DNA from: Symbiodinium natans
Lineage: Eukaryota; Sar; Dinophyceae; Suessiales; Symbiodiniaceae
DNA length: 55,000 nucleotides
Assembly (NCBI GenBank): GCA_905221605.1
Contig: CAJNDS010002568.1
Location: 908,913-963,912 of the forward strand
Reading direction: 5' to 3'
Below are positions 21,589-32,900 of the stretch, piece by piece (the first letter of the stretch is position 1; every line of letters starts with the position of its first letter). The notes beneath the pieces are model-generated. The model saw only the letters and a list, made by a program, of their open reading frames with translations. It made no database searches and was not told the origin of the DNA. Position numbers and translations under genes: made by a program.

Positions 21589-23645
21589 TCACTCGGGCAG
21601 AAGTTTCCTGCATGCAGCATGCATGCACAGACGGGCATCCGGAGGCGGTTCCTTAGCCTGAACCGAGTAGGAGCGAGCCAAAGCGCCGCACTTAGGACGC
21701 AAAAGAACAGCTTTGCCTGCACGCACGAAGCTGGAACCATCCGGGCCACTGTGGGGAAAGCCCACATGCCACACGCCCTTGGGGGATACGAGGAAGACAT
21801 GTTCCTCACACTCGTCAGCATCTGCGGAGGATGCCTGGCGTGCACTGCCTTGTGGAAACGCATCAGCAGCGTGGGCAAGCGTCTCGGACGATGAAGAGGA
21901 GTCTGAAGAGACATCAGCTGCAATGGGTGAAGAAGGCCCAGCACGTTCGTGTGATGCAGACGGACAAGGCTCGGGTGTGCAATGGCACGCTGCGGAACCG
22001 GATGACGACCGCCGCGGGCCAGAGGGGTGGACGGCCACCACCCCTGAGAGATGCTGCGCATTAAGGACTTTTGGGCTGCCAAAGCTGGCCACACATCGTC
22101 GCGACTGTAAAGCTTGGCACTGTGAGAGGAGGATTTATGATGCCCCTGAGCCTCCCGGCGGGAGACTCGGAAACCACGTTGCGCCATGACGGAAAGAAGG
22201 CAAACCTTCATCGAGTGAACTGTAAAGGTGCCGGCCTCCTCGGTACGCAAACCAATGGAAATCAAAAGACCACGCAATTGGTTGAGGACCTCGCCATACG
22301 TGAGAGGCTGAAACTCGCCTGCCGCAGACGAAAAGAAGAGACAATCTGGAGTGACAGAGCCAAAACTCGCCTCTAAGGCGTCCCACTCCTCACCCAGGAG
22401 GCGAAGGTAGCGTGCGACCCAAGTGCACGCAAAACTCCGGCCGGCACTATAAAAACCCTCGTTAAGGAAACCAAAAGGGACCCCCCGCCTGCTGACTTTG
22501 GTGCGATAAGATGTGCCTCGTGTGCACCAAGAACCTGCCTGGATGGAGCTCCATGAAACGTGCTGAGAATCGCTGAGGCGAAGGCTGCTCCAACAAGAAG
22601 TCAAAACTGCCCCAATGAAAAGGAGGCGAGCAGGAGAGCCCATATCCAGCAGCAATTGCCTTTCTAAGGCAGCCAAGACAAAAAGGGGCAGAGGGAATGC
22701 CTCCTTCCTATCACTCTCAACCCTGTAGGACACGGAGTGCATGAGCCCCTGGTACAAATCCGGGAGGGACAAAAGCAACGTCTTCTGGGCCCAACGCAAG
22801 GACTTGAGGCCAGTAAGCACATGAGTGCCCATGTTGTGCATTGCTAAGAGTGCATCTGCAATGTCCACTTGACGAAGAGAGGAGTCCAAGGCTCGATCAA
22901 GGGTGTGTAGCGCATGCAAAAAGCCCTTGAAACCTTGAAGATAGCGGAGTAAAGTGGTCTCAGACACCCCGCTCAGCAACCTTTCCTCCAAACTCTCTGG
23001 GTGGGAAGAACCTGAAAGCTCCTGCAAAACCCCAGACAGCGGAAGCAAAACAGACCGCATGTTCTGCCAAAGTTGCAAGGCCTTCGCACGTGTCTCAGAG
23101 TGAACGTCCTTCTGGGTGACGAAACCTGAAGGACCCTGCGATTGCTTCCGCAGCGGCATCTCCTGAAAGCGATAGGCAGTGGCAGTGCTTTGCGATGCAG
23201 TGGGAGTTGCAGAAGGTGGACCTGCAGTGGACCCGCAATGCGCACGGACCGGATTTGGCTGAGATGCTGCCGAAGGGATGGGTTTGCTATACTCTGAAGC
23301 CCGACGCGGAACTGGCCGAAACAGGGGGGATGATGGCAGAACCCTCGCAGCGAACCGAGGCTGAGGTCCAGGCCGAGGGGCAGGACATGGCTGAAGCATC
23401 ACGCACACAGGTCTACGTGAACTATCACTTAACCGGAACGGACCGCGTGGGGCGGGTTCGGGCTTGGCACTAGGTCTCAAGAAGGCAGGCTGTGGAGGAG
23501 GCTCAGGAGGGGAATCTGCAATGGGCAAAGGATTCTTGCGATAACGCTTCACCACAAAACCACAAGGGACAGGCGAAGGCGGGGAGTGCGACCTCTGAGC
23601 TTCCCTCGAACCGAACCCAGAAACATTCTCTGGAGACTGGCACAA
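21589..23645 (-). pseudogene. Element B tyrosine recombinase
   Basis: N-terminal Pro-rich region, a helical core-binding domain (KDVHSETRAKALQLWQNMRS to about HVLTGLKSLRW), then the catalytic domain. Catalytic residues: Arg in WSSLRLSD, Lys in SYRTKVSRRG, VHSMK (HxxK instead of HxxR), QGHHK, and Tyr in KLYSRDD. The family joins circular element DNA to a target without a DDE integrase. After GGRHPVPQ (about 21,980) similarity to element A passes to another frame (EEHVFLVSPKGVWH..., ending CMHAACRKLL), so a frameshift separates the catalytic part from the C-terminal extension in this copy. In element A the two parts share a frame. Confidence 0.85.
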
Positions 23646-23742
23646 ACTCCAGGAGGGGAAATCTGAAGCTTAGGACAGCAGTGGATCTTCACCTGACGGA
23701 GAAGAGGCGCCCGTGCATGCGGCAGGGCTGGTTTGCGACATG

Positions 23743-23997
23743 TCAATCAAGTACCTGCAAGAAATGATGTGACCGCAATGAATGCAGCAAAAGATGCAAC
23801 AGCAGACCTTGCAAAAGTTGCACACGTTGTGTCAAAGCGGCAAAATGCTCAGAGAAAACCAGGCTTTCTTCTTGAAAGGAACTGAGCTGCTGACTAATGG
23901 CACCAACTTGACCCCAAAGATCAAAAACAACCCGCAGCTGGGCCCTATCTGCTTCCTCCGCTGGAGTAAGAGAGTCCTCGGTAGGCACGCTGCCCAT
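23743..23997 (-). CDS. Element B small coiled-coil ORF
   Basis: About 84 residues, MGSVPTEDSLTPAEEAD..., with a heptad-like middle and Leu-rich end (VQLLQGLLLHLLLHSL). Element A has a counterpart in the same place (43,057-43,287). I do not recognise a family. A homotypic coiled-coil or RNA-packaging partner is possible but unproven. Confidence 0.5.
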   Translation of the reverse strand: MGSVPTEDSLTPAEEADRAQLRVVFDLWGQVGAISQQLSSFQEESLVFSEHFAALTQRVQLLQGLLLHLLLHSLRSHHFLQVLD

Positions 23998-24126
23998 GCG
24001 CCCCCTGTGGGGTCTCTAGGCTCTTCCCGCGATGAGCGAGGAACTGCAATCTACCCCCCCCCACCTAAAAGTGATCGGAAGAAGGGAGAACCACATGACC
24101 CAAAGGAATTGTGCCACATGCTACTT

Positions 24127-24268
24127 GGGATCACAAAAATTGCTCACGCATGCGAAGTATGTCATGTCCAGACATGAGTCTCTCACTTTGGGCCGATGGC
24201 TGATACGCAAGCAAAGTGACAGCTCAGTTGAAGTAAAATATAAACATCCTTGAGTAAACACAAGATAC
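24127..24268 (-). repeat. Element B split direct repeat, copy A1 (142 bp)
   Basis: Terminal copy at the 5' end of the coding strand; same sequence as 15,400-15,541. The bases 24,053-24,062 just inside include a run of ten C's. The LTR-1 host sequence resumes at 24,269 (ATCCTCCCTCACC). Confidence 0.92.
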
Positions 24269-25548
24269 ATCCTCCCTCACCTGAAGGATGTCATCATCCT
24301 GTAGCAGTGGCTGCTGCACTTCTGCTGGCTGACCTGCAGGGATCAGCTGCATGGCTGGCATCACATCGATGGCTGCTGCTTCACCAACCATCTCATAAAG
24401 TGCAATCAGCTCTGCCTGGTTCTGGTAGGCTGGTCCATGGCCTCCAGGATACACGTCGTCATCGTCATCTTCTGGTTCTGAGTCTGGCTGCTCAGATTCG
24501 TGCTCAGTGTCACTCGGTGTCGCAGGCGGCGATCGACCGAGGATTTCTGCACGAGTTCGTGGCGAATAATGTTGTAAGCCTAGACTTTCACGGCTACTTT
24601 CTGATGTGGTGTCAAGGTTCTCTGCAAGAGCAGGTGCTTCGGCTAGCAATGGTTGCTCAGCCTCTGTTGCTTCAAGCCTAAACCAACTACGTACCCACCT
24701 AACTAAGGGCCACTCCAAAAGGGATGCAAAGTTCGTGTTGGCGCTGGCACGGCCAAGCATGAATGCGATGCACACTGTCAAGGTGACAACGAAGGCAAAG
24801 CTGGTCCATGGGTATGCATCCTCGCCTGCTGATGCGGGCGAGTCAGGCACAAACTGTGCTCGGTCCTCATCATCCGCAGCCTTGTTACCCACGACCTGAA
24901 CCAGCAATGCAAGAAGATGCAACGCCTCGGCATTCCCTCGACCTGTGCTCCTCACAGCACGAAGAAACTTCTTTGCCTGCTCACGGCGTTGTAGTTCCTC
25001 AAACTCAGTTGTCCCGACCAATGAAAATCCATCGTGTGAATCACGGATTCCAAGGATGTGGCTCAAGGTACGGACACGGGCTCCTGTCAAGGACTTTGTA
25101 AACAAATCAGCAGGATTTGTCAGGGTCGGTACTGCGTGTAGCGACGCTTTCTTCCACTTGAACAAGAAATCCTGCAACCATAACAAGCGTCCGGAGATAT
25201 GGCGAAGACGTCCGCATCCCTGCCTTCCCATGATCCCCCGAGCTGCGCTGGAATCTGTGAACAGGTGCATGGACACATCAACACGCATGATGTGCTGCAG
25301 GGCACTGCGAAGGAGGATGCCGTCGCATGTAGCACTCACGCATGCGATATATTCACTCTCTCCACTGCTTAAACTCACGCAGCTCTGGCTTCTGGAAAAG
25401 GTGTGAATCACCATCCCATCGAAGGCTATGCGTCCGGCACTGGTGCTCTTTCGTGTTGACTTGTTCCCTGACCAATCAGCATCAGCGAACACCTCCAAGG
25501 TGTGGGTGTCATCTCGGACAACCAAGCCGATGCCTTTGCCCTCAGTCC
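24269..25548 (-). CDS. LTR-1 RNase H and C-terminal tail
   Basis: Continues RT (...HVTCLRT) across LTR-2 as RTEGKGIGL. RNase H residues: FADADWSG, SSGESEYIA, TDSSAARG, with HAVPTLTNPADLFTKSL closing the domain, as usual for copia elements. The tail (about 200 residues) is unusual: a likely membrane segment (FAFVVTLTVCIAFMLG, near 24,770), an acidic Pro/Ser-rich region with a run of Asp, then a His/Cys domain beyond element B at 14,596-14,888. Removing 10,201 bp (LTR-2 plus one AGTCC) brings RT and RNase H into the same frame. Confidence 0.88.
25544..25548 (+). repeat. Target-site duplication AGTCC of LTR-2 (left copy)
   Basis: AGTCC precedes the left LTR and recurs right after the right LTR at 35,745-35,749. 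Confidence 0.93.
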
Positions 25549-25751
25549 TGTTGAAAATCATGGCTTCTACAGCCATCTTCCCACTCTACAAACAAAACAC
25601 TCACGGTCTACACTTTTCCTGCTCTCGCACTGGGGGCGGTGCTTAAGCCTGTTCGGACAAACATGCATGCTTTCATGCCGTTCTCTGCATTCCTGCTTCA
25701 CAGGGTAATGGTCCTACTTGGGATACTCATGCACTATGTGACAATCGAACA
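25549..25751 (-). repeat. LTR-2, 3' LTR (203 bp)
   Basis: Starts TGTTGAAAATCATGGC and ends ACAATCGAACA on the plus strand. Identical by eye to 35,542-35,744. TGTT...AACA inverted ends. Confidence 0.95.
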
Positions 25752-25760
25752 CCCCGCCTC
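25752..25760 (-). other. Polypurine tract of LTR-2
   Basis: Minus strand GAGGCGGGG directly upstream of the 3' LTR; shares GGCGGGG with LTR-1. Confidence 0.6.
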
Positions 25761-26326
25761 AGAAAGTTCTTGAGGGGGTTCAATGTTCTTGAAACTCGAA
25801 CGGGCTTTCTGTAGAGTACTTGAAACTGCCAGGGACTTTCGTCTCCATTGCTTGGTCTTTTACCTGGCTGTACTTCTGCCCTTGGTTCTTGGATCGAAAA
25901 ACTGTACATGATCCTTTCTCGAAACTTCTGTACAACTACATGTTCTTCTCTACTTCTAGTTAGGCTCACTAGGTAGGCTCAGCCTATGAGCTCTTTGCCT
26001 CCAGGCCCGTAGGAGGGATTCTCTCGCTCCCTACTTAGCCTACTGGAGCTTTTCTTGTTTCGGGCATCTTGTTTCCTTTCTTGGCTCTTCGGCTTCTTGG
26101 CTCTTCTGCCGCCTTGTAACCTTTCCTATGCCTTCTTATCCTGTGTGAAACTTCTTGAAACAATTACTGGACTTCTCTAGACATATTGGGTTTCTAGATT
26201 GACCAGTTCTTGAATCTTCTTGCGAATTCTTTCTGTACAGAATCTTCAAGTCTTACGTGGTTCTCTTGCTATGTACAAAATGTACAATGCTCTCACTGCT
26301 TGACCTTCACGACGCTTCTTTCCTTC
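25761..26326 (-). other. LTR-2 3' untranslated region
   Basis: Sequence between the third ORF and the polypurine tract. No conserved frame is seen. It has the same CT-rich (plus strand) bias as the coding part. Confidence 0.5.
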
Positions 26327-26956
26327 TTACTGCGTCTGCTGAAACCAAGTCTCGTGGTAGTTGCCGTACTGGTCGTACCAACCTGCTTCTTGCCATTGCT
26401 GGTTGCTCCAGCTCTGGTCTTGCTGCCATCCCCAGCCTTTGCCAGGGTTCGTTGGCTTCTTTCCTTTGCCCTTCTGGTTGTACTGGAACTGTTCTTGTTG
26501 TAGACGTTCGTGAACAAGCTTCTCCACACGCTTCTGGTCTTGTTCTTCTTGCCATCGCTCGACTTCCTTCTCGTTGTTCAACCAAACACTGTGCTTCTTG
26601 TAAATGTCCACCACGGCGTTCCAGGTCTCACGTCCCTTCACGGGCGTATTCTTGAATTCTGGGGCTCCCTTTTTGTCTTCTCTGGCTGCTCTGTACTGCT
26701 GCGTCTTCTTGTTGAAGTGCCAAATGTACCCGAGGTGCGTGAACTCGGCTATGACCGAACTTCTTCCTGGTCCTGTGGGCTTCTCGGTCTCGTTCTCTTC
26801 CTCTTCTTCAGCTTCTGCTTCTTCTTGTGCTCCTTGGACTTCTTGTGGTTCTTTGGCTTCTTGGGGTTCTTGAGGTGGTACCCGATCTTCTTGGCGTATC
26901 GGTCGAAATCTTCTTTCGCTTCTCGCTGCTGCTTCTTGACTTCGCTTTCCAGCCAT
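26327..26956 (-). CDS. LTR-2 ORF3 (209 aa), unknown, overlaps the pol 3' end
   Basis: Starts in a different frame from pol and overlaps its last 208 bp, then runs alone to 26,327. The N-terminal third is Glu/Pro/Gln-rich. The middle has GYIWHFNKKTQQYRA, reminiscent of one strand pair of a WW domain, but no full domain is evident. The C-terminus is Gln/Trp/Gly-rich (GWGWQQDQSW, WQEAGWYDQYGNYHETW). I do not recognise a family. It could be an independent accessory protein, or the Pol terminus reached by a frameshift. The aromatic C-terminus resembles low-complexity RNA-binding tails, which is only a resemblance. Confidence 0.5.
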   Translation of the reverse strand: MAGKRSQEAAARSERRFRPIRQEDRVPPQEPQEAKEPQEVQGAQEEAEAEEEEENETEKPTGPGRSSVIAEFTHLGYIWHFNKKTQQYRAAREDKKGAPEFKNTPVKGRETWNAVVDIYKKHSVWLNNEKEVERWQEEQDQKRVEKLVHERLQQEQFQYNQKGKGKKPTNPGKGWGWQQDQSWSNQQWQEAGWYDQYGNYHETWFQQTQ

Positions 26957-29900
26957 TCAATCGTCGCTTCGTTCCTTTGGATCTGGGCTCTCAAATCTCT
27001 CTCTGCTTCTTTCAACTTCACCACTCTCTGGTTGTGGTCGTCCTTCTGGAACTCGTTCTCCTTGCGGTACTCGCTCAACCTTTCCGAGGCATACCTTGCC
27101 TTCTCTTGCTCAAACCATGCGTCTCTCTCCACATACTGCTGCTCTCTGTCTTCGTTCTCCTTCTGCCACGCCTTCGCTTGCTCCATTCTTTCTTCAACTT
27201 CTTTCTCTCGAGCCAACGCTTTCTCGACCTTCTCCTCTGCTTCTTTCTCGGCCTTCAAGACAACGCTCTCTCTCTTCTTTAGGTCTGCTTCCTTCTTCTC
27301 AAGCTCAGACTCCTTCTTCTTCAGCTCTTCAAACTTCTCCTTCAACTTCTCTTTCCTATCCAAGAGGCGCTTCCTGAACTCGTCGTCGGTGAGGTCGTCG
27401 GCTTCTTGTACCTTGGCTGAGGCGCTTGAACGAATCTTCTTCTCTGTCTCCTCATCTTCTACTTCTTCTCCTTCTTCATCTTCTTGCTTTTGGACTCGCT
27501 TCCTTCTGCGGCTCTGCGCAGACTTCTTTCCTCTCTTCTTCATCTGGTCTTCGCTTGACTCTTCGCTTTCGCTCTCCTCTTTCTCTTTCTTCACGGGAAT
27601 CTGCTGCCACGCGTAGAACGCTGCAAACAACACCAAGACGATCACTAGGACAAACTCAGTGATGCTCATGCTGCTTCCTTCTACAGCTTCTGTCTTTTGT
27701 TCTTCACTTTGGGGTGCTTGAGTGCTCTCTGCTGCTGAGGCAAAAACAAACTGCACAACTGCATGACATGCGACTGCAAAACTTCTCATGCTGCTGCAAA
27801 ACATGCTTCCCAAAACTGAGACTGCACGTGGTTCTCTGCTGTCGCTCTCTTCTTGTATCTTCTTCGCCTCTGAACTGCATGCCATAGCTGACAATGCCAA
27901 AATAATACCTCTTTTGCTTCTGAAAACTTTCTCCAATCTTCTGACCATCTCTTCCTTCTCAAATTCTTCTTGTTCTTCTTGACCTACTCTTCCTGAGGGT
28001 CCTTTCATGCGTAGTCGGTGAAGTAAAAACTTCACACGCTTTGCTGACAATGCTTTTGTTCCTATATCCGCAGTGTTCTCTTTCGTGGGAACTGCGTGTA
28101 CCGTCAGTCTTCCTTCTTTGACTGCTGACTGCAACCATAGCAGTCTGATCTGTAGGTGCTTTATTCGCCCTACTCCTTGACGGTTCGTAATACCTCTACA
28201 CGCACTGCTGTCAGTGAATGCCTTGAGGTTCACGGGCTCACCGGTTAAGAACCGGATCGCACAATGTAGTCCGAATGCTTCGCTCGCTGCTCCTGTCAAC
28301 GCGAGGTACTCAGCTTCCGCTGATGATAGACTGATGCTTCTTTGGGTACGTGAGTAGGAATAAAAATACATTCCGTTGAGAAAGAATGTAGCGCAACTCA
28401 CGCTCTTCCTTGTCTCCTTGTCACCAGCCCAATCGCTGTCGCTGAAAAATTCTAAGAGGTGCTCTCCTTCTTGTTCTGCTTTCTCCTCATCGCTGCTGTT
28501 CTCGGGCTTGTCGTTCTTGAGGTTTCTTGGTCTGCTCAAAGCTGACGTTCCTTTTTCTGTCTTCTTGTAAGTGATACTGTAGTCGGCTGTTCCTTTGAGG
28601 TAGAGTGCAAGGTGCTCGAGCTCCTTCTTCTTGCGCTGTGTGGGCTTCGCCATTTTCGTCGACAAATTTCTTGTCGCAAACTGAATGTCAGGTCTGTCCT
28701 GGGCAACATAGAGGAAAATGCCAACTGCTGACCTGTACTTTGTTGCTTCTTCTTCTGGAAGTTCTGGAGAAAAATCTGGTTCTTGAGATGCTGGAGTGCA
28801 AGGGCTATTCTTGCTCTTCCTCTTCTGCAAATTGAGGATCTCCACCAGCTTCTTGGAATACTTTCCGTCGGAACAAATTCTCAGCTCGTGGTTCTCGAAG
28901 GAATACTTTCTCTTGAGGAATCTGACACTTCCTTCTGAATATCCTCTGTTGTACTCTTCTTCCGTCAAAAACGGACCTTCGATCTGAAGTTTGACTTTCT
29001 TCTCGAGGCTTCTGAGAATCGGCTCAACAGTCTTCTGCTTTCCTGCCATCTGAAGATCATCAACATGCACAATGCATATTGCTGCAACAAACTTCTTTCC
29101 ATTGCTGCTTGTCTTCAGTAGTCTGTAAAGTGCGGGATTTCCAGTGCTCCTCTCGAAACCTTCACCAGTCAGGAGTTCGTCGCAATAGTCTGACCACAGA
29201 CTCGATGCGTCACGCTGACCAGGGAGAACTCTCCTTAGCTTCCAACACCAACTGGAAAAACTGCTGAGACTTCCTGCTTCTTCTCTTTCTTCTTTTGTCA
29301 TTTCTCTGACTACATGAGCTCCTTCTTCTGGTACTTTGCATAAACAGCTCGTTCTTTGAGGTACTTGAAGGAATGCGTCCTTCACGTCCAACGAGTAGAT
29401 TGACCAACTGTTGATCAGTGCTAGGATGGGTATGAGCTTTGTGATTCCTGGGCTCGTCGCAGGACTAAAGACGTCCTCTCTTTTTCCTTCTGTTTTGTAT
29501 TCGCGTGCAACTAGGCGCGCGCGTCTTTGCCAACAACGTTGTCCAATGCCATTCTTGAGCTTGCCATCTGGCACAAAATCTGTGTTCTCTCGAAATCGCC
29601 AATCTTTTACCAGCTTCGTTGTCAACCATTTGAACTTCTCTTTGACTGTATCTGCAAACGGAATTCTGCTTGTGCTTTTTTCTTCTTCTGTAGCAACAAG
29701 CTCGATAACTTCCATCTTTGTGAGTCTTCTAATTTCTTTCTCTGTAGCTTCATCATCAAGTTCTTGGAGAAATTCAGGATCAACTTCTGGTGGTCCTGCT
29801 TCTTCATCGAAAAACGATGGTGGAACCTTTGTGGCTTCTTTCTTTTTCTCTGGCTCAACTTCAGGTTCTTCTTCATCCTCTGAAAATGTCCAAAACTCTT

Positions 29901-32900
29901 CTTCTTCGAACACTTCATCATCGTGAGGCATGTTGGAAAATACTTCTGCTCTGTTGATACTTCCACGCTGAAATCTTGGAGCTTCAGGACGGTGTCGTGG
30001 AATCTTGCTTGGGGAACCAACTTCTTCAAATTCTGTTGGATGCTTCACCGAACTCGATCTCGATGCTTCTGCTGAAACTTCTCTTGGAACAGTTGCTGCT
30101 TTCATAGCTTCCGCCATGTCGGAAAGCATAGCATCATCTCCGACTGAAAGAGATCTTTTCTTTGATTCTTCTTGATCTGGCTGTTCTTGATCTTCCAAAA
30201 TCTCTGCTTCACTCATGTGGCCTCTCTCTTCTTCCTCATCTCTGGAGGTGGCTTTGCTCTTCTTTTCTTCTTCTTCTTCACTGCTCGTGGCATCGGAACC
30301 GGCTTCATCATCAGGTCCATCATCTTCTTCTCTTTGATCTTCAAGTCGCTGTTGCTCTTCTTCAGCAATAGCAGGCAAGACTTGAGGTCTCGCTCTAGCT
30401 CTCTTGCTTTCTGGCAAAACTCTTGTACCAAGCATGGACTGCTTGATCTGCCAGGTGTGCGTACTCACGTTGCTGACTCTCCTTGGGTCATATTGTTCTG
30501 GTAGCGCTCGCACACTTCTTGTGATATGGATGCCATCTACCTGGGCTATCAACCAGGTGTCTTGATCTGTCTTACCGACAAATACTCCGGCATTCCAGAG
30601 TCGATCTCCTTTCTTGTTGTGCTTCAGCCTCTTCGCCATCACGGTGCTGCCAAATGCTAGCAACTTCCCGCTGTACGGGTAACCGTGAATCACTTCGTAG
30701 GCTGTCTTTCCTGTACTGCTCGATCTGGAAAATCGATTGAGTAGCCAACACGCGTGTCTGAATGACCAACTCATCACGGGGTGACTATGAGGTAGTGAAA
30801 GTTCTGTACGTGCTCGTAGTTCATCCATGAGAGTATTACTTTGTCTTCTGACAGTCTGAATTGCTCTTTCAGCTGCTCCATTGGACTCGTGGTCATAGGG
30901 GATGCTGTCGGCCAAAACGGTGCTCAAACCAAGACCACTTCTGATCTTTTGTACCTTTTCTTTGACTGCTCTGCAAGTTCCTTCGTTATCTGCTTTCAAG
31001 CAAATACTGCTGTAACCAAGTTGTGTTGAAAAGTGAACAATTGCTTCAGCAAGATGACGTACGTTGTCTGGACCTCCTCTCCTCTCAACTGGGACTGCAA
31101 GAACTGCTTTCGTCCAGCTGTCAACGAGGACCAACGCCACTGCTGGGGATTCTTCACTTCCTGTGGTTGCTGTATAGCAGAAATCAAAGGATAACCAAGG
31201 CTTTGCACTGTCTGCTGACGATGTGAGCTTCATTCCGCTTGAGCGGTGAGGGTCTTCTCTGCTCTTCATCGCCACACAATGCTCGCACCAAGGTTGAAAT
31301 GGTAAATGCGTCAACGAGTGAGCTTCTCGTTCTTCTTCTGAAGGTTCTTTTGGAATTCTCACAGGAATAACCTGTGCATCATGCTCATCTCTGCTCTTTT
31401 GGAATTGTACTTCCAATCTTTCTTCTCGAACAATGCCAGCAAGTCTCTTCAGGATCTGCTTCTTGCTTCCTGAGGTCTTTGCACCATAAAGTCTGGCTAG
31501 TGCTTGAAGTTCACGAAGACTGCTCTTATCGGAGTTGTACTCGATACCTTCATGAACAAAGCTTTCTTCAACCACTTCTAGTGCTTCAGGGTGCTCAGCT
31601 TGGACTGCCAAAGGTTGTTCTTCTTCCATAGGAACATCTTCTCGTTGTCGTGGAACATGACGTTCTTCTTGTGGAACTTCTTGAGGTAACGCTTCTGGCT
31701 TGATTCTGAATCTTGTCTGTCCGCACCAAGGTAAACGGAACGGTTCTTCAAGTGGGGAAAAGTCTGTGAACCAATTGTCTTCTTTCTCATAGGTCTCTGT
31801 TGCATACACGCATTCTCCATACGTGTGTCTCTCCTCTTCAATGTCTGAAAATTCAACAGGACACTTCTTGACGCCGATGGGGTAGAACAGGACTGTTCTC
31901 GGTGTCATGTGGTACCGAACCAATTCACCTTTGTCAATCCTCCAAAAGTCGTTGCTGTTGCTCTCTTGTTCTGCTCTTTCTTCTGCTGAAACAGGAGTAC
32001 CCAAAAGCCAAATTGGAATGGGTTTCGTGGAAATCGCTGTGACAGTCTCATGCTCCCCGCCTTCGAACTCTTCAAAGGGATCCATCTTCTGGTTGTACTT
32101 TTTCGAAACTTCGATCACTCTCCAGCCTTCTTCTTCTTTGACCAGAGTGCTTCTGAAAGGGAAATTTCTCGCGCTGTACACAAATGATGGATTCTCAAAT
32201 CTCTTCTGTCTCTCGGAGTGCTTCACGATGACCAAACTGTCTGTATCGTGCCATCCAGGTTCTTGCTTGTCAATGGCTCCTTGAAGGTGGCTATTCAACT
32301 GCACAATCGTTCTGATCACGCAGATATCGTTCGACATCTTCTTGTAGATCTTTGAGGGTGTCTGAACGTATGCGTACGCCGCCAACGAGTTCTTGTGGTA
32401 GTGAACAGGGATGCAAACTTCACCATCTGTTAGTGTTAGTCCTTCTTGTTCTTCGTTCTTGAGTTGCCAACCGGCTCGGAACAATTTGCCGATGGCTATC
32501 AGTGGGTTCAGAACGCTTGCCACTGTGAACGCTTCTTGGACTTTCGTGACTGCACCATCACGACCACAGAAGGTGAGATTCAACATTCGTTGACCATCCG
32601 TTCTGATGCTCTTTCCCTGCGCATCTTGAAGGGTTGTTCTTTTGCTGCTTTTCATCATCAATCCTTCTTTGCTTAACCACATCGGAACCAAAGATGCATC
32701 TGCACCTGAATCGAGAATGACTTCAATCCTTTCGTGAAGCGGACTTCCTTCATAAATTTCTTCAACAGCTCGAACAAATTGAACTTCTTCTCGTGGTTCT
32801 TTTCGATCTTCTGAATACCATCTCATCAGTTCATCATCTTCATCTTCACTTTCTTGATCTTCTTCTCCTATGAAGTACTCTTCCACTTCTGCAACACGGA

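Larger units (their letters stand above)
14889..24268 (-). mobile_element. Element B: YR retrotransposon with split direct repeats
   Basis: In the coding (minus) direction the layout is A1 (24,268-24,127), ORFs, B1 (15,807-15,542), A2 (15,541-15,400), a spacer, then B2 (15,154-14,889). This is the A1-ORFs-B1-A2-B2 split-direct-repeat plan known from Ngaro/PAT-type elements. No target duplication is evident, as expected for recombinase-mediated insertion. Gene order: coiled-coil ORF, tyrosine recombinase, Gag-like CCCH protein, UGA, Pol. Both repeat pairs look identical by eye, so insertion is recent. It lies in the tail of LTR-1 and its removal restores that frame. Confidence 0.9.

Noticed and set aside
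26510-27616. Plus-strand ORF of 368 codons rich in Phe, Ser and Leu
   Set aside because: Antisense shadow of the Lys/Glu-rich coiled-coil tail of LTR-2 Pol; the minus strand carries the conserved domains.
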